Assembly: GCF_001050195.2 (NCBI RefSeq)
Contig: NZ_DF967965.1
Location: 1,505,150-1,569,149, forward strand
DNA length: 64,000 nt
Origin: Anaerolinea thermolimosa
Lineage (GTDB): Bacteria > Chloroflexota > Anaerolineae > Anaerolineales > Anaerolineaceae
Direction: 5' to 3'
Shown here piece by piece: positions 1 to 8,692 of the stretch (positions are counted from its first letter, which is position 1; each line of letters begins with the position of its first letter). The position numbers and the translations under genes were made by a program. The notes under the pieces are model-generated. The model was given only the letters and a program-made list of their open reading frames with translations, made no database searches and had not been told where the DNA came from.

Positions 1-328
1 CCACAATATAAATATTCTCTTTGCCAAGCGTTTCTGCAGCTATAGTAGCGTTCTTAATCGTAGCAGATAACTGGCTCGAAATACCGATGTAGACAATGTC
101 TTCCGAGCCATTGAATTTTTTGACGAAGTCACCAATAGAAGCCGCTGAGGTTTTGGGAAGTTGCCCGGTTTCCTGAACTGACCGGAAAAGATCCTCCAGG
201 CTAATATTCACTCCATCCAGAAAGGATTGTTCTCCCATCAGAACATACAACGGGATCATTTCAATCCTGTAGTGCGATAAGAGATCCATTCCAAGGTCTG
301 CTGTGCTGTCGGTGATAATGCGTATCAT
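1..328 (-). CDS. DegV family protein, N-terminal part
   Basis: Partial gene; the C-terminal part lies beyond the left edge. Translation from the ATG at 328 begins MIRIITDSTADLG and continues with a segment containing IEMIPLYVLMGEQSFLDG and then GQLPKTSAASIGDF. The DST start and the P(K)TSAAS segment are the hallmarks of DegV proteins, which bind a single fatty acid and in Firmicutes present it to fatty acid kinase FakA (family knowledge). No FakA partner is visible here. A role in fatty acid binding is inferred from the family; the substrate is unknown. Confidence 0.85.
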   Translation of the reverse strand, partial: MIRIITDSTADLGMDLLSHYRIEMIPLYVLMGEQSFLDGVNISLEDLFRSVQETGQLPKTSAASIGDFVKKFNGSEDIVYIGISSQLSATIKNATIAAETLGKENIYIV

Positions 329-376
329 GAATACTCCTGTGAAAATAAAATATAAAAAAATAAATTGAAAACGAGA

Positions 377-1357
377 CTAAAACCAATTTCGTCGTTTAAA
401 CCAGGTCAGCATCCCTACAAAAATAGAAACAAAAACAATCCAGACGAAAAGATACCCCCAACGCCAGGACAGCTCGGGCATATAGTGAAAATTCATACCG
501 TACACTCCAGCCACGAACGAGAGGGGCAGGAAAATGGTAGAAACCACCGTAAGAGCTTTCATTATCTCGTTTAAACGCAATGAAGTTGAATTCAAATAGA
601 TGTCCAGTACTCCAGAGACAATATCTCTTAAGGTATCGCTTAAATCCTGCAATCGCACCAAATGATCATATACATCTCGAAAGTAGATTCTACTTTGCCG
701 GTCGATCATTGGAAAATCGTCCCGGCTTAAGCGATTCATCACCTCTCTTTGAGGAGAAACTATTCTTCGAAGGGCCATGAGAGAGTGTTTAATTTCAAGC
801 AACTCGGGTAAAACCCTGGATGTTGGTTGCTGAAGAACCTGGTCCTCAATGAATTCCAATTTCTCATCCAATCCGTCAATCAAAGGTAAATAAGCATCTA
901 CCAGGTGGTCTAAAATACTATGACATAAAAAATCCGCCCCATTTTTAATTAATCGATCATCTCGTGCCAGTCGGTCCTTCACGGCCTGGATAGGATGGGC
1001 ATCACCACTGGTACAGCTCACCAGGTAATTAGCTCCTAAAAAAAGATTAATTTCTACAGTATTCTCTAAATCTATCGGGGTGCTTCCATTGGGCAGAGCA
1101 TGCACCACAAGAAAAAGATAACTACCAAAATCATCCACTTTGGGCGTTTGATATCCATTACTCAAACAATCTTCGATGGCCAACGGGTGAAATTGTAAGG
1201 TATCTCGCAAAACCTGGTTAATTTCATCCAGATCAGGTTTGACTAAATTTACCCAGAGTAAGCCATCCGGGTTTTGAAGAGCACGCTTAATCTCCTCCAC
1301 CGAGAGATGAGTGTTGAAAGTGCCTATGGCAGAAGGGAAATAATAGGTTTCGATCAT
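377..1357 (-). CDS. corA: CorA-type magnesium/divalent cation transporter
   Basis: Predicted inner-membrane Mg2+ (possibly Co2+/Ni2+) channel of 326 aa, the usual CorA length. A long soluble N-terminal region (about residues 1-255) is followed by two C-terminal membrane helices (about 265-285 and 300-318). The first ends in the signature YGMN at 286-289, and the protein closes with the basic tail KRRNWF. A TTGCGA-17-TATACT promoter lies just upstream. It stands alone, with DegV downstream on the same strand. The family assignment is firm; metal preference cannot be read from sequence. Nickel uptake for the hydrogenase genes nearby is possible but unproven. Confidence 0.93.
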   Translation of the reverse strand: MIETYYFPSAIGTFNTHLSVEEIKRALQNPDGLLWVNLVKPDLDEINQVLRDTLQFHPLAIEDCLSNGYQTPKVDDFGSYLFLVVHALPNGSTPIDLENTVEINLFLGANYLVSCTSGDAHPIQAVKDRLARDDRLIKNGADFLCHSILDHLVDAYLPLIDGLDEKLEFIEDQVLQQPTSRVLPELLEIKHSLMALRRIVSPQREVMNRLSRDDFPMIDRQSRIYFRDVYDHLVRLQDLSDTLRDIVSGVLDIYLNSTSLRLNEIMKALTVVSTIFLPLSFVAGVYGMNFHYMPELSWRWGYLFVWIVFVSIFVGMLTWFKRRNWF

Positions 1358-1380
1358 AATGAAAAGGCAATTCAGGAGAC

Positions 1381-1409
1381 AGTATAGTCAACAAGGGTAA
1401 TTTTCGCAA
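1381..1409 (-). promoter_or_regulatory. Predicted sigma70-type promoter of corA
   Basis: Read on the minus strand, TTGCGA (1409-1404), a 17-bp spacer and TATACT (1386-1381). The predicted start of transcription leaves a leader under 20 nt with no clear Shine-Dalgarno sequence before the ATG at 1357. Spacing and -10 are good, the -35 fair. Confidence 0.45.
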
Positions 1410-1459
1410 CCTGTGTTTTCATGTTTTCTCAATGAGCAACATCACTTCCCCCTTTCATC

Positions 1460-1487
1460 GTCTCGCTGAACGAGTCTCGCTGAACGA
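1460..1487. repeat. Two tandem copies of a 14-bp unit
   Basis: GTCTCGCTGAACGA occurs twice head to tail (1460-1473 and 1474-1487) in the 173-bp space between corA and the SCP2-like gene. Only two copies are present, so it is not an array. It lies 44 bp upstream of the SCP2 start and could be an operator pair or a replication slippage product. Confidence 0.7.
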
Positions 1488-1530
1488 AACTCATGTACAA
1501 TTAATACAATAACTCAATCCCGAGGAAAAT

Positions 1531-1869
1531 ATGACAACATCACTACCTGACCCCAACAGCGTGGTAGACCTCTTATCATCAGCGTTTCAATCAGACAAGG
1601 CTGATGGAATTGAAGCAACCCTTCAATTACGTATCACCGGTCCTGAGGCCAGGAATTATTACCTGCAAATCAAGGATAAAGCTATATCAGGTGGTGAAGG
1701 TATTGTTGAGAAACCAAGGGTAACAATATCAGCGAATTTAAAGGACCTTCTTAATATTTTTGAAGGACGCTTAGACCCTATGACAGCCTATTTTCAGGGA
1801 CGGCTGATCGTACAGGGTGATTTAAGCTTTGCGATGAAGCTTGCAGGATTATTTAAGCGAAAGAAATAA
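1531..1869 (+). CDS. SCP2 sterol-binding domain protein
   Basis: A small soluble protein of 112 aa that is one SCP2-like lipid-binding fold: an N-terminal helix, a beta-sheet with the stretch YYLQIKDKAISGGEGIVEKP, then the segment LKDLLNIFEGRLDPMTAYFQGRL typical of bacterial SCP2 proteins, ending in a helix and basic residues. SCP2 domains bind acyl chains or sterol-like lipids; the ligand here is unknown. CGAGGA precedes the ATG at a normal distance. It converges with the sufT-like gene, with only 3 bp between the two stops, and stands alone on its strand. Confidence 0.85.
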   Translation: MTTSLPDPNSVVDLLSSAFQSDKADGIEATLQLRITGPEARNYYLQIKDKAISGGEGIVEKPRVTISANLKDLLNIFEGRLDPMTAYFQGRLIVQGDLSFAMKLAGLFKRKK

Positions 1870-1872
1870 ACT

Positions 1873-2223
1873 TTAATAAATACCCCAATCCCCCGCCAGG
1901 CCCTCTTCCATATAGGAAAAATCCCACATTTCATTAGCCACAAAATCGATCCGGGTGGGAACTCCCAGAGCCTCTTCTGCTTTCTGGCGGGTTGCTTCCA
2001 GCATAGCCGGCCCGTATGGGCAAAATGGCGTGGTAAGCATCATTTTTACCAGGCCGGTTCCATCTTCAATCCGAACATCTCGCACCAGCCCCAGCTGAAG
2101 GATATTCAAGCCAATTTCCGGATCCACAATTTCGCGGAATTTTTCATTCACCAGTTCAACCAGATCCGGGTGCGTGGTATCAATTCCCCATTCAGGTCGA
2201 TTGACATTCATCATCTCAGTCAT
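1873..2223 (-). CDS. SufT-like MIP18 (DUF59) family Fe-S assembly protein
   Basis: A 116-aa protein made of one MIP18/DUF59 domain: VNEKFREIVDPEIGLNILQLG near the N-terminus and then LTTPFCPYGPAMLE, the family's TxxxCP motif with its conserved cysteine. These proteins (SufT, PaaD, yeast Cia2) help Fe-S cluster assembly or transfer. The start is placed at the ATG at 2223, which overlaps the stop of sufR as ATGA; a longer frame would run back into sufR. Co-transcription with sufR and its place beside sufCBDSU support a SufT role. It has an unusual C-terminal extension (VANEMWDFSYMEEGLAGDWGIY). Confidence 0.82.
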   Translation of the reverse strand: MTEMMNVNRPEWGIDTTHPDLVELVNEKFREIVDPEIGLNILQLGLVRDVRIEDGTGLVKMMLTTPFCPYGPAMLEATRQKAEEALGVPTRIDFVANEMWDFSYMEEGLAGDWGIY

Positions 2224-2873
2224 GATTTCTTCTCTCCAATGGCCTGATTTTGAATCACATAAGTGCAATGGGTGTCCCCATTAAGAACACACTGGACTTT
2301 CTCAGTAGGAATAGAAAGAACCGTTGAGATCAACTCCTGATCCACCGTACATACTTCAGGATGAGATTGCCCGATATGTAAATAGGGACAGGTCGTTTCA
2401 TAGATTCGATATTCATCCCCTTGTTTTTCCCATTCTACCGAGAACCCTTCCGAGGCCAGCACCTGCTTGATCAAGTCCAGCCGGGCCTCAAACGGAAGAG
2501 ACTGTGCTTTTACAGCCATATCGGCCGCCATATCCGAGGCAATTTGCCGGAACAAATGACTTACCATCGGAGCAGGGAGGGATTCTTTGATTTGCTCAAG
2601 CAATCGATTGGCCAGGCGGTAATACCGGGTCGGAAAGCGCTCTAACCCTTTCTCAGAGAGAGAGTAGACCTGCCGAGGCCGTCCCACCCCATGACGTACC
2701 TCTTCCACGATCACCAAATTTTCAGCCAGCAGGCTGTTAAGATGGTGGCGGACTGAGATACCGTTGATCCCAACAGCCTCAGCCAGATCCTGCACCGTAG
2801 ATTTGGGATGCTGAAGAAGCGTTTGGATGATACGTTCCCGAGTGCTTTTCATTCCTGCCATATCCAATCTCAC
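2220..2873 (-). CDS. sufR: SufR-like Fe-S-sensing transcriptional repressor
   Basis: A 217-aa regulator with an N-terminal winged helix (about 8-80: TRERIIQTLLQHPKSTVQDL, then recognition segment SVRHHLNSLL and wing GVGRPRQVYSLSEKG). The C-terminal half carries four cysteines in the SufR pattern, C162-x12-C175-x19-C195-x7-C203, expected to hold the Fe-S cluster. SufR proteins repress suf when the cluster is present (known for cyanobacteria and actinobacteria). It faces sufC across a compact divergent promoter, so it probably controls both directions. The start could also be the ATG at 2852 (MKSTRERI). Confidence 0.9.
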   Translation of the reverse strand: MRLDMAGMKSTRERIIQTLLQHPKSTVQDLAEAVGINGISVRHHLNSLLAENLVIVEEVRHGVGRPRQVYSLSEKGLERFPTRYYRLANRLLEQIKESLPAPMVSHLFRQIASDMAADMAVKAQSLPFEARLDLIKQVLASEGFSVEWEKQGDEYRIYETTCPYLHIGQSHPEVCTVDQELISTVLSIPTEKVQCVLNGDTHCTYVIQNQAIGEKKS

Positions 2874-2905
2874 TCAAAATCCGTTTGGGCTTATTGAGCA
2901 CAGCC

Positions 2906-2935
2906 AGTATATCATAGGTCGTTGGAATTTGTCAA
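2906..2935 (-). promoter_or_regulatory. Predicted promoter of sufR-sufT
   Basis: On the minus strand: TTGACA (2935-2930), an 18-bp spacer and TATACT (2911-2906). The -35 lies inside the left arm of the inverted repeat at 2931-2964, so a repressor bound there would block this promoter (autoregulation). Confidence 0.6.
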
Positions 2936-2964
2936 TATATAAGATTTTTATGTTAAATATTGAC
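2931..2964. promoter_or_regulatory. Inverted repeat, probable SufR operator
   Basis: GTCAATAT (2931-2938) and ATATTGAC (2957-2964) form a perfect 8-bp inverted repeat around an 18-bp centre. Each arm contains the TTGAC of a -35 box, one per strand. A looser outer pair, GTTG at 2921-2924 and CAAC at 2974-2977, is also symmetric about the same centre. The layout suits one dimeric or tetrameric repressor shutting both promoters; SufR from the adjacent gene is the obvious candidate. The sequence differs from the published cyanobacterial CAAC-N6-GTTG type. Confidence 0.6.
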
Positions 2965-2988
2965 GCAATTGAACAACCATGCTATAAT
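2960..2988 (+). promoter_or_regulatory. Predicted promoter of the sufCBD operon
   Basis: TTGACG (2960-2965), exactly 17 bp, then a consensus TATAAT (2983-2988). This is one of the best sigma70-type promoters in the window. The leader to the sufC ATG is about 60 nt and contains AAGGAG ahead of the start. Confidence 0.75.
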
Positions 2989-3054
2989 CTTTTCTGTGCC
3001 TTTAGAGATCAATTGGCACTCCGCACAACTAAAACTTAAGGAGCTCGGTCAACC

Positions 3055-3828
3055 ATGGCTGCATTGGAAATAAAAAATTTACATGTCAGCATTGAAGGAA
3101 AAGAAATCCTCAAAGGTGTAAATCTTACCATTAACCAGGGAGAGGTTCATGCTATCATGGGCCCCAATGGCACAGGTAAGTCAACGCTTGCCTACACTCT
3201 CATGGGGCACCCTTCGTATCAAGTCACTCAGGGTGAAGTCTGGTATAAAGGGCAGAATATCCTTGAACTCGAACCCGACGAACGATCCCGGCTTGGTATC
3301 TTCCTGGCATTTCAATATCCAGTAGCTATTCCGGGGGTTACTGTCGCCAACTTTCTTCGCACGGCATTGAATGCCCGTCGGAGAGCCGAAAACCCTGAGG
3401 ATAAAGGGATTCCCATCCTGGAGTTTCGCAAGTTAATTCGGTCGAAAATGGAGCTCCTTAAAATGGACCCGGAGTTTGCTGGCCGATATCTTAACGATGG
3501 CTTTTCCGGTGGAGAGAAGAAGCGCGCTGAAATTCTTCAGATGGCGGTACTGCAACCTGAAATCGCCATTTTAGATGAAACCGACTCGGGCCTGGATATC
3601 GATGCCTTACGCATCGTATCTGAAGGAGTCAATGCGCTTCGTGGCCCCAATCTAGGGGTCTTGGTCATCACCCATTATCAGCGCATTCTCAATTACATAC
3701 AACCCGATTTCGTGCACATTATGCTGGACGGCCGAATTGTCGAGTCGGGCGGCGCAGACCTGGCTCTCCACCTGGAGGAACACGGGTACGAATGGGTGCG
3801 TGAGAAATATGAGGTCGTTGAGTCTTAA
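3055..3828 (+). CDS. sufC: Fe-S assembly ATPase SufC
   Basis: Cytosolic ABC-type ATPase of the SufBCD scaffold, 257 aa (usual about 250). Walker [10 protein letters not shown] lies at 36-44, with a Q-loop segment FLAFQYP, ABC signature [11 protein letters not shown] and Walker B ending in LDETDSGLD, the form typical of SufC rather than of transporters. It is the first gene of the operon, 21 bp before sufB. ATP binding by SufC is known to reshape SufB-SufD for cluster assembly. The assignment is secure from motifs plus neighbours. Confidence 0.97.
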   Translation: MAALEIKNLHVSIEGKEILKGVNLTINQGEVHAIMGPNGTGKSTLAYTLMGHPSYQVTQGEVWYKGQNILELEPDERSRLGIFLAFQYPVAIPGVTVANFLRTALNARRRAENPEDKGIPILEFRKLIRSKMELLKMDPEFAGRYLNDGFSGGEKKRAEILQMAVLQPEIAILDETDSGLDIDALRIVSEGVNALRGPNLGVLVITHYQRILNYIQPDFVHIMLDGRIVESGGADLALHLEEHGYEWVREKYEVVES

Positions 3829-3849
3829 CGGTATTCCGGAGGAAATGCA

Positions 3850-5262
3850 ATGAACAAGCCTGCAGAGCGTGAAATTCTTGAAAGTATCAGTGATTACAAG
3901 TATGGCTTTAGCGACCCGGAAACTTACGTCTACAAAGCTCCCAAAGGGCTGAGCCAGGAAGTTGTCCGTCAAATTTCTGCCATGAAGGGCGAACCCGAAT
4001 GGATGCTTGAATTTCGCCTTCGGGCTCTGGAACACTTTTTAAGGCGCCCCATGCCTGCCTGGGGGGCAGATCTCTCCGGTTTAAACCTGGATGAGATCTA
4101 TTATTACGTTAAACCAACCGAAGCCGAAGGTCGTTCCTGGAATGATGTCCCGGAAACAATCAAAAACACCTTCGACCGTCTGGGAATCCCGAAGGCGGAA
4201 CAAAAATTCCTCGCTGGTGTAGGCGCACAATACGAGTCTGAAATGGTGTACCATAGCATTCAGGAACACCTGGAAAAACAGGGAGTGATTTTCCTGAGTA
4301 TCGAAGACGGATTACGTAAACATCCTGATCTGTTCAGAGAATACTTTGGCACAGTTATTCCAATCGAAGATAATAAGTTTGCCGCTTTAAATAGCGCCGT
4401 TTGGTCTGGCGGATCCTTTGTTTACGTTCCCAAAGGAGTAAAGGTTGATTTACCCCTCCAGGCCTACTTCCGGCTTAATGTTGCTAACATCGGGCAGTTT
4501 GAGCGTTCGCTCATCATCGCCGATGAAGGTGCCCAGGTGCACTACGTAGAAGGTTGCACTGCTCCCCAATACACTACTGATTCTTTCCATTCTGGAGTTA
4601 TTGAAATTATCGTAAAAAAAGGTGCCAGAGTTCGTTACACCACTATCCAGAACTGGTCTAACAACGTTTACAACCTGGTTACGCAACGGGCGATGGTGCA
4701 CGAAGAAGGAACTATGGAATGGGTGGACGCCAATCTGGGTTCCAAGATCACCATGAAATACCCATCCTGTTATCTGGTAGGCAAAGGTGCCCGCGGGGAG
4801 ATCCTCTCCATTGCATTTGCGGGTGCAGGGCAGCATCAGGATGCCGGGGGTAAAGTCATCCATTTTGCTCCTGGAACCAGCAGCAAAATTACCTCCAAGT
4901 CAATCAGTAAAAGTGGTGGACGTACATCCTACCGGGGTCTACTCAAAGTACACAAAGGGGCAACCGACGTGCGTTCCAATGTGGTTTGCGATGCTCTTCT
5001 CCTCGATCCTCAATCTCGCTCTGATACTTACCCTTATATCGAGATTGACGAAGAAGATGTGACCATCGGTCACGAAGCCTCGGTTTCCAAGATTGGCGAG
5101 GAACAACTTTTCTACCTGACCAGCCGTGGTCTTTCGGAGGAAGAGGCTATTACCATGGTCGTTTCTGGCTTCATTGAGCCGTTGGTAAAAGAACTGCCCA
5201 TGGAATATGCTGTAGAAATGAACCGTCTGATCCAACTCCAAATGGAAGGTTCTATCGGGTAA
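3850..5262 (+). CDS. sufB: Fe-S scaffold subunit SufB
   Basis: A 470-aa beta-helix scaffold protein on which clusters are built. It opens with the family's N-terminal segment ([20 protein letters not shown]) and has the core [12 protein letters not shown] around the assembly-site cysteine, then the long beta-helix ending with [16 protein letters not shown]. Length matches SufB (about 470-480). GGAGG precedes the ATG. It pairs with SufD (5322) and SufC (3055). Among the paralogues here it is SufB rather than SufD by its N-terminal extension and the EGCTAP cysteine. Confidence 0.97.
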   Translation: MNKPAEREILESISDYKYGFSDPETYVYKAPKGLSQEVVRQISAMKGEPEWMLEFRLRALEHFLRRPMPAWGADLSGLNLDEIYYYVKPTEAEGRSWNDVPETIKNTFDRLGIPKAEQKFLAGVGAQYESEMVYHSIQEHLEKQGVIFLSIEDGLRKHPDLFREYFGTVIPIEDNKFAALNSAVWSGGSFVYVPKGVKVDLPLQAYFRLNVANIGQFERSLIIADEGAQVHYVEGCTAPQYTTDSFHSGVIEIIVKKGARVRYTTIQNWSNNVYNLVTQRAMVHEEGTMEWVDANLGSKITMKYPSCYLVGKGARGEILSIAFAGAGQHQDAGGKVIHFAPGTSSKITSKSISKSGGRTSYRGLLKVHKGATDVRSNVVCDALLLDPQSRSDTYPYIEIDEEDVTIGHEASVSKIGEEQLFYLTSRGLSEEEAITMVVSGFIEPLVKELPMEYAVEMNRLIQLQMEGSIG

Positions 5263-5321
5263 AGCTTCGCCCTACTGGTGAACCTTTTGAAGATTCTGAT
5301 CTATTTACATCGAGGGTAACC

Positions 5322-6686
5322 ATGAATGAAACACCGCGTATCGTAACGCGTGGAAGACGATCCGAAACCATTGAAATTCCCGAATTCACCTTCACCCGCG
5401 AAATGATGAACCTTGATCTACCGGGTGAAACCCTGGTTGAATACCGCCGAAATGCCTGGGAAGCATTTCAACGTCTTCCCTTTCCAACCCCCAGAGAAGA
5501 AGCCTGGCGTCGAACCGATATTCGCGGTCTTCACGCCAATCGCTTTCGCCTGCCCAGGCGAGATGAATATCTCGACCTTCCTCCTGCCCCTGAACGTCTG
5601 CTTGCTCCACTTGCCGGGAGTTCACATGGCGGTGAAATCCTCTTGATGGCTGGTGGCTCACAGGTTCGGCTGGACAATGATCTGGCATCCCAAGGAGTAA
5701 TTTTTACCGATCTTGAAACAGCCCTCTACCATTATCCGGATTTGGTTAGCAAAATCATCGGCAAAGCAGTAAAGCCCGAAGATGGCAAGTTTGCAGCACT
5801 GGCAGGCGCACTGGCTCAAACCGGGGTATTCCTTTACGTTCCACGTGGGGTTAAGGTTTCAGCCCCTCTGCATAGTTTACTCTGGGGCCCTGGAGATCAC
5901 CTGGCTTATCTTTCTCACCTGCTTGTTTACCTCGAAGAAGGAACTGAAGTTACCTATCTGCACGAATCGGCCTCTCCGAATGAACCTGACACGCAAACCC
6001 TCCATTGTGGTAATGTGGAAGTGTACATCGGGCCAGGCGCAAAATTAACCTTTGTGGAATTGCAATCCTGGGGAGAAAGTGTCTGGAATTTCACCCATGA
6101 GCGAGTCATCGTGGATCAGCAGGCTTCTCTAGACTGGGTCTTTGGCGCTGTAGGCAGCCACCTCACAAAAAACTTTTCAGAGATCGACCTGGTTGGAGAA
6201 GGGGCTGTCGGGAAAATGTCGGGGTTTTATTTTACCGATCACGATCAGCATCTTGACCACGATACCCAGCAAAATCATCTCGCTTCTCACACCACCAGTG
6301 ATTTACTGTTCAAAGGCGCTCTTCTCCATGAGAGTCGCTCAGTCTGGCAAGGAATGATCTATGTGGCTCCAGGAGCTCAAAAAACAGATGGGTATCAGGC
6401 CAATCGCAACCTGGTACTGAGCCGAAAAGCCCGTGCCGATTCTATCCCGGGCCTCGAAATTCTCGCAGATGATGTTCGCTGCACCCATGGAGCCACTGTG
6501 GGAAAGATTGATGAAGAGCAAATTTTCTATATGATGGCCAGGGGCATACCTCGAAAAATAGCTGAACGCACCATTGTGGGTGGGTTCTTTGACCCAATTA
6601 TGCAGCGCATTCCCTTCGAAGGCGTACGTCAACGCTTTGAAGAAGCCATTGAAGCGAAAATGGCTGTTTTCGAGGAAGATAACTGA
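5322..6686 (+). CDS. sufD: Fe-S assembly subunit SufD
   Basis: A 454-aa paralogue of SufB that forms the SufBC2D complex. It shares the beta-helix and the C-terminal motif IDEEQIFYMMARGIPRKIAERTI, but has the SufD-type N-terminal helical region (EYRRNAWEAFQRLPFPTPREEAWRRTD). Segments with conserved histidines, HDQHLDHDTQQNH, are in the usual place before the C-terminal domain. It follows sufB by 59 bp and is followed by an unknown small gene. The call is secure. Confidence 0.96.
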   Translation: MNETPRIVTRGRRSETIEIPEFTFTREMMNLDLPGETLVEYRRNAWEAFQRLPFPTPREEAWRRTDIRGLHANRFRLPRRDEYLDLPPAPERLLAPLAGSSHGGEILLMAGGSQVRLDNDLASQGVIFTDLETALYHYPDLVSKIIGKAVKPEDGKFAALAGALAQTGVFLYVPRGVKVSAPLHSLLWGPGDHLAYLSHLLVYLEEGTEVTYLHESASPNEPDTQTLHCGNVEVYIGPGAKLTFVELQSWGESVWNFTHERVIVDQQASLDWVFGAVGSHLTKNFSEIDLVGEGAVGKMSGFYFTDHDQHLDHDTQQNHLASHTTSDLLFKGALLHESRSVWQGMIYVAPGAQKTDGYQANRNLVLSRKARADSIPGLEILADDVRCTHGATVGKIDEEQIFYMMARGIPRKIAERTIVGGFFDPIMQRIPFEGVRQRFEEAIEAKMAVFEEDN

Positions 6687-6749
6687 GTTTGATCGTTGTA
6701 TAATTGTAAGGATTTTCACCTGTAATTCCTGCTGGCAGGAGGATTAAAT

Positions 6750-7061
6750 ATGGCACAGGCACCATTTATGAAGGCTCCTGAACCCGAACAGAAATACGAA
6801 GTCGGAGATGTGGTTGAAGTTTTTTGCGACCACGAAAAAGGCGGTCAGCGCATTCGTGGCTGGCTTAAAGGAATCGTGGTTCAGGTGGATCCCAAAATGG
6901 TTGCAGTTCAATTCCGCTCGAACGTCTTCCTGACGGACGGATGGATGGTTCCAGATCATATTCTGTGGTTTCCGGTCAATTCTTCTCACATTCGCTTTCC
7001 CGAGAAACGCGCTACCCGAGGCGTTCCTCAAGGTGAATTGAACTCTCAAAAAGAGGAATGA
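6750..7061 (+). CDS. Uncharacterised small protein encoded within the suf operon
   Basis: A 103-aa soluble protein, family not recognised. A strong AGGAGG precedes the ATG, and its stop overlaps the sufS start (ATGA), so it is translated and coupled to sufS. About residues 15-85 look like a small all-beta barrel: YEVGDVVEVFCDHEKGGQRI, then GWLKGIVVQVDPKMVAVQF and a tail with GWMVPDHILWFPVN. This resembles SH3- or KOW-like folds. There is one cysteine and no membrane segment. The N-terminus has charged PEPEQK and the C-terminus is a polar tail. A role linked to SufS or sulfur transfer is inferred only from position. Confidence 0.8.
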   Translation: MAQAPFMKAPEPEQKYEVGDVVEVFCDHEKGGQRIRGWLKGIVVQVDPKMVAVQFRSNVFLTDGWMVPDHILWFPVNSSHIRFPEKRATRGVPQGELNSQKEE

Positions 7062-8287
7062 TGGATAACATTGCGGTTAATTTACGGGCTGACTTTCCCA
7101 TTCTAAACCGCGAAGTACGTCCTGGCGTCCCTCTTGTTTACCTGGATTCCACGGCAACTTCGCAAAAGCCATGGCAAGTGATCCAGGCAATGGATCAGTA
7201 TTATCAAAAAAATAACGCCAATATACACCGTGGAGTTCACACCCTGGCAGAAGAGGCTACAGCCCAATACGAGGAAGCCAGGCAAAAAATCGCCTCTTTT
7301 ATCAACGCCGCCAGTACGAATGAGGTGATCTTCACCCGAAACACGACCGAATCCATCAACCTTGTTGCCTACACCTGGGGACGCCAGGCGCTTCAACCTG
7401 GTGATATTATTATCCTCACCGAGATGGAGCATCACTCCAATCTGGTGCCATGGCAAATACTGGCGGCTGAAAAAGGTCTTCGTCTTGAGTTTATCCCCGT
7501 CACAGACGACTACCTGCTTGACCTCGAGGAATATCAAAGATTGCTGGCACTTAAACCAAAATTGGTGGCATTTACTCAAATGTCCAACGTCCTGGGAACC
7601 ATTAATCCCGCCAAAGAAATGATTCGCATGGCGCATGATGCAGGCGCTCTTACATTAATCGATGGTGCCCAATCTGTTCCTCATTTTCCGGTAGACGTGC
7701 AAGATCTGAAAGCCGATTTTCTGGCATTCTCAGCCCATAAGATGTGCGGCCCGACCGGGATTGGCATCCTGTATGGCAAGGAGAATCTTCTTGAAAACAT
7801 GCCCCCTTTCCTGGGTGGGGGAGACATGATACGAAAAGTCATGTTGAGAAGTTTTTCTCCCAATGACCTGCCTCATAAATTTGAGGCGGGTACCCCTGCC
7901 ATTGCCGAAGCCATTGGTTTTGGCGTGGCCGTAGATTATTTAAAATCTGTCGGCATGGAAGTAGTTGCCGCTCATGAGCGCGAAATAACTGCTTATGCAC
8001 TTGATCGCCTCTCTGAAATTCCCGGTCTTGAAATCTTCGGTCCGGCCATCGAACATAAGGGGGGAGTGGTTTCTTTCACACTACGGGGTATTCATCCCCA
8101 CGATGTGGCTCAATTGCTGGATCGAGAGGGCATTGCAGTACGTGCAGGGCATCATTGTGCCATGCCTCTACATCAAAAATTTAATATCCCTGCAACCACG
8201 CGCGCCAGCTTTTATCTCTATACCACACTGGATGAGGTTGATCAGCTGGCCAGAGGTCTGGAGAACGTGGTTCGTATTTTCGGGTGA
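7058..8287 (+). CDS. sufS: SufS cysteine desulfurase (group II)
   Basis: PLP enzyme, 409 aa, that removes sulfur from cysteine for cluster assembly. The PLP lysine sits in FSAHKMCGPTGIGILYG and the catalytic cysteine is near residue 367 in VRAGHHCAMPLHQKF, the short active-site form of SufS. Other family marks are YLDSTATSQKP at the N-terminus, NIHRGVHTL and EMEHHSN. The start overlaps the upstream stop as ATGA, with a second ATG 3 bp later. sufU follows after 3 bp, giving the SufS-SufU pair typical of Gram-positive-type Suf systems. Confidence 0.97.
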   Translation: MMDNIAVNLRADFPILNREVRPGVPLVYLDSTATSQKPWQVIQAMDQYYQKNNANIHRGVHTLAEEATAQYEEARQKIASFINAASTNEVIFTRNTTESINLVAYTWGRQALQPGDIIILTEMEHHSNLVPWQILAAEKGLRLEFIPVTDDYLLDLEEYQRLLALKPKLVAFTQMSNVLGTINPAKEMIRMAHDAGALTLIDGAQSVPHFPVDVQDLKADFLAFSAHKMCGPTGIGILYGKENLLENMPPFLGGGDMIRKVMLRSFSPNDLPHKFEAGTPAIAEAIGFGVAVDYLKSVGMEVVAAHEREITAYALDRLSEIPGLEIFGPAIEHKGGVVSFTLRGIHPHDVAQLLDREGIAVRAGHHCAMPLHQKFNIPATTRASFYLYTTLDEVDQLARGLENVVRIFG

Positions 8288-8290
8288 TCC

Positions 8291-8692
8291 ATGGACGATC
8301 TCTATCGAGAAATCATTATTGAACGATATAAAAATCCGCTTTTTCGGGGCGAATTGGAACCATGTGATATCCGTTTTGAGGATGAAAATCCTCTCTGCGG
8401 CGATCACATCCGAATCGATGTTCGGCTGGATGAAACAGGGCATGTTAAAGAGGCCGCGTTCAGTGGGCATGGTTGCGCTATCTCACAGGCTTCCGCCGAC
8501 CTGTTACTCGAAAGCATTATCGGGAAATCCATCGAAGAAATAAAAAGTTTGAGCAAAGAGGATGTGATCGATCTTCTCGGGATTGATCTCGGGCCGGTCC
8601 GGCTTAAATGCGCCCTGTTATCGCTGAAAGTGTTAAAAGCCGGGGTGTATGGCCTCGGTGTTGCCCATGATGAACTCGTGGAGGGACACTAA
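8291..8692 (+). CDS. sufU: SufU zinc-dependent sulfurtransferase/scaffold
   Basis: A 133-aa SufU. The likely ligands are C36 and D38 (NPLCGDH), C62 (SGHGCAIS) and C107 (VRLKCALL). By family knowledge, zinc-bound SufU accepts persulfide sulfur from SufS; an older view treats it as a scaffold. The SufU-type insertion between C62 and C107 is present (ESIIGKSIEEIKSL). It lies 3 bp after sufS and is followed immediately by the Rieske gene, whose ATG starts at the next base after its stop. Confidence 0.95.
   Translation: MDDLYREIIIERYKNPLFRGELEPCDIRFEDENPLCGDHIRIDVRLDETGHVKEAAFSGHGCAISQASADLLLESIIGKSIEEIKSLSKEDVIDLLGIDLGPVRLKCALLSLKVLKAGVYGLGVAHDELVEGH

Noticed and set aside
1460-1487. Tandem repeat considered as a CRISPR remnant
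   Set aside because: Only two units, no spacers, no cas genes anywhere in the window.
7103-7636. Minus-strand open frame of 177 codons opposite sufS
   Set aside because: It lies entirely within sufS, has no plausible start signal and no family similarity.
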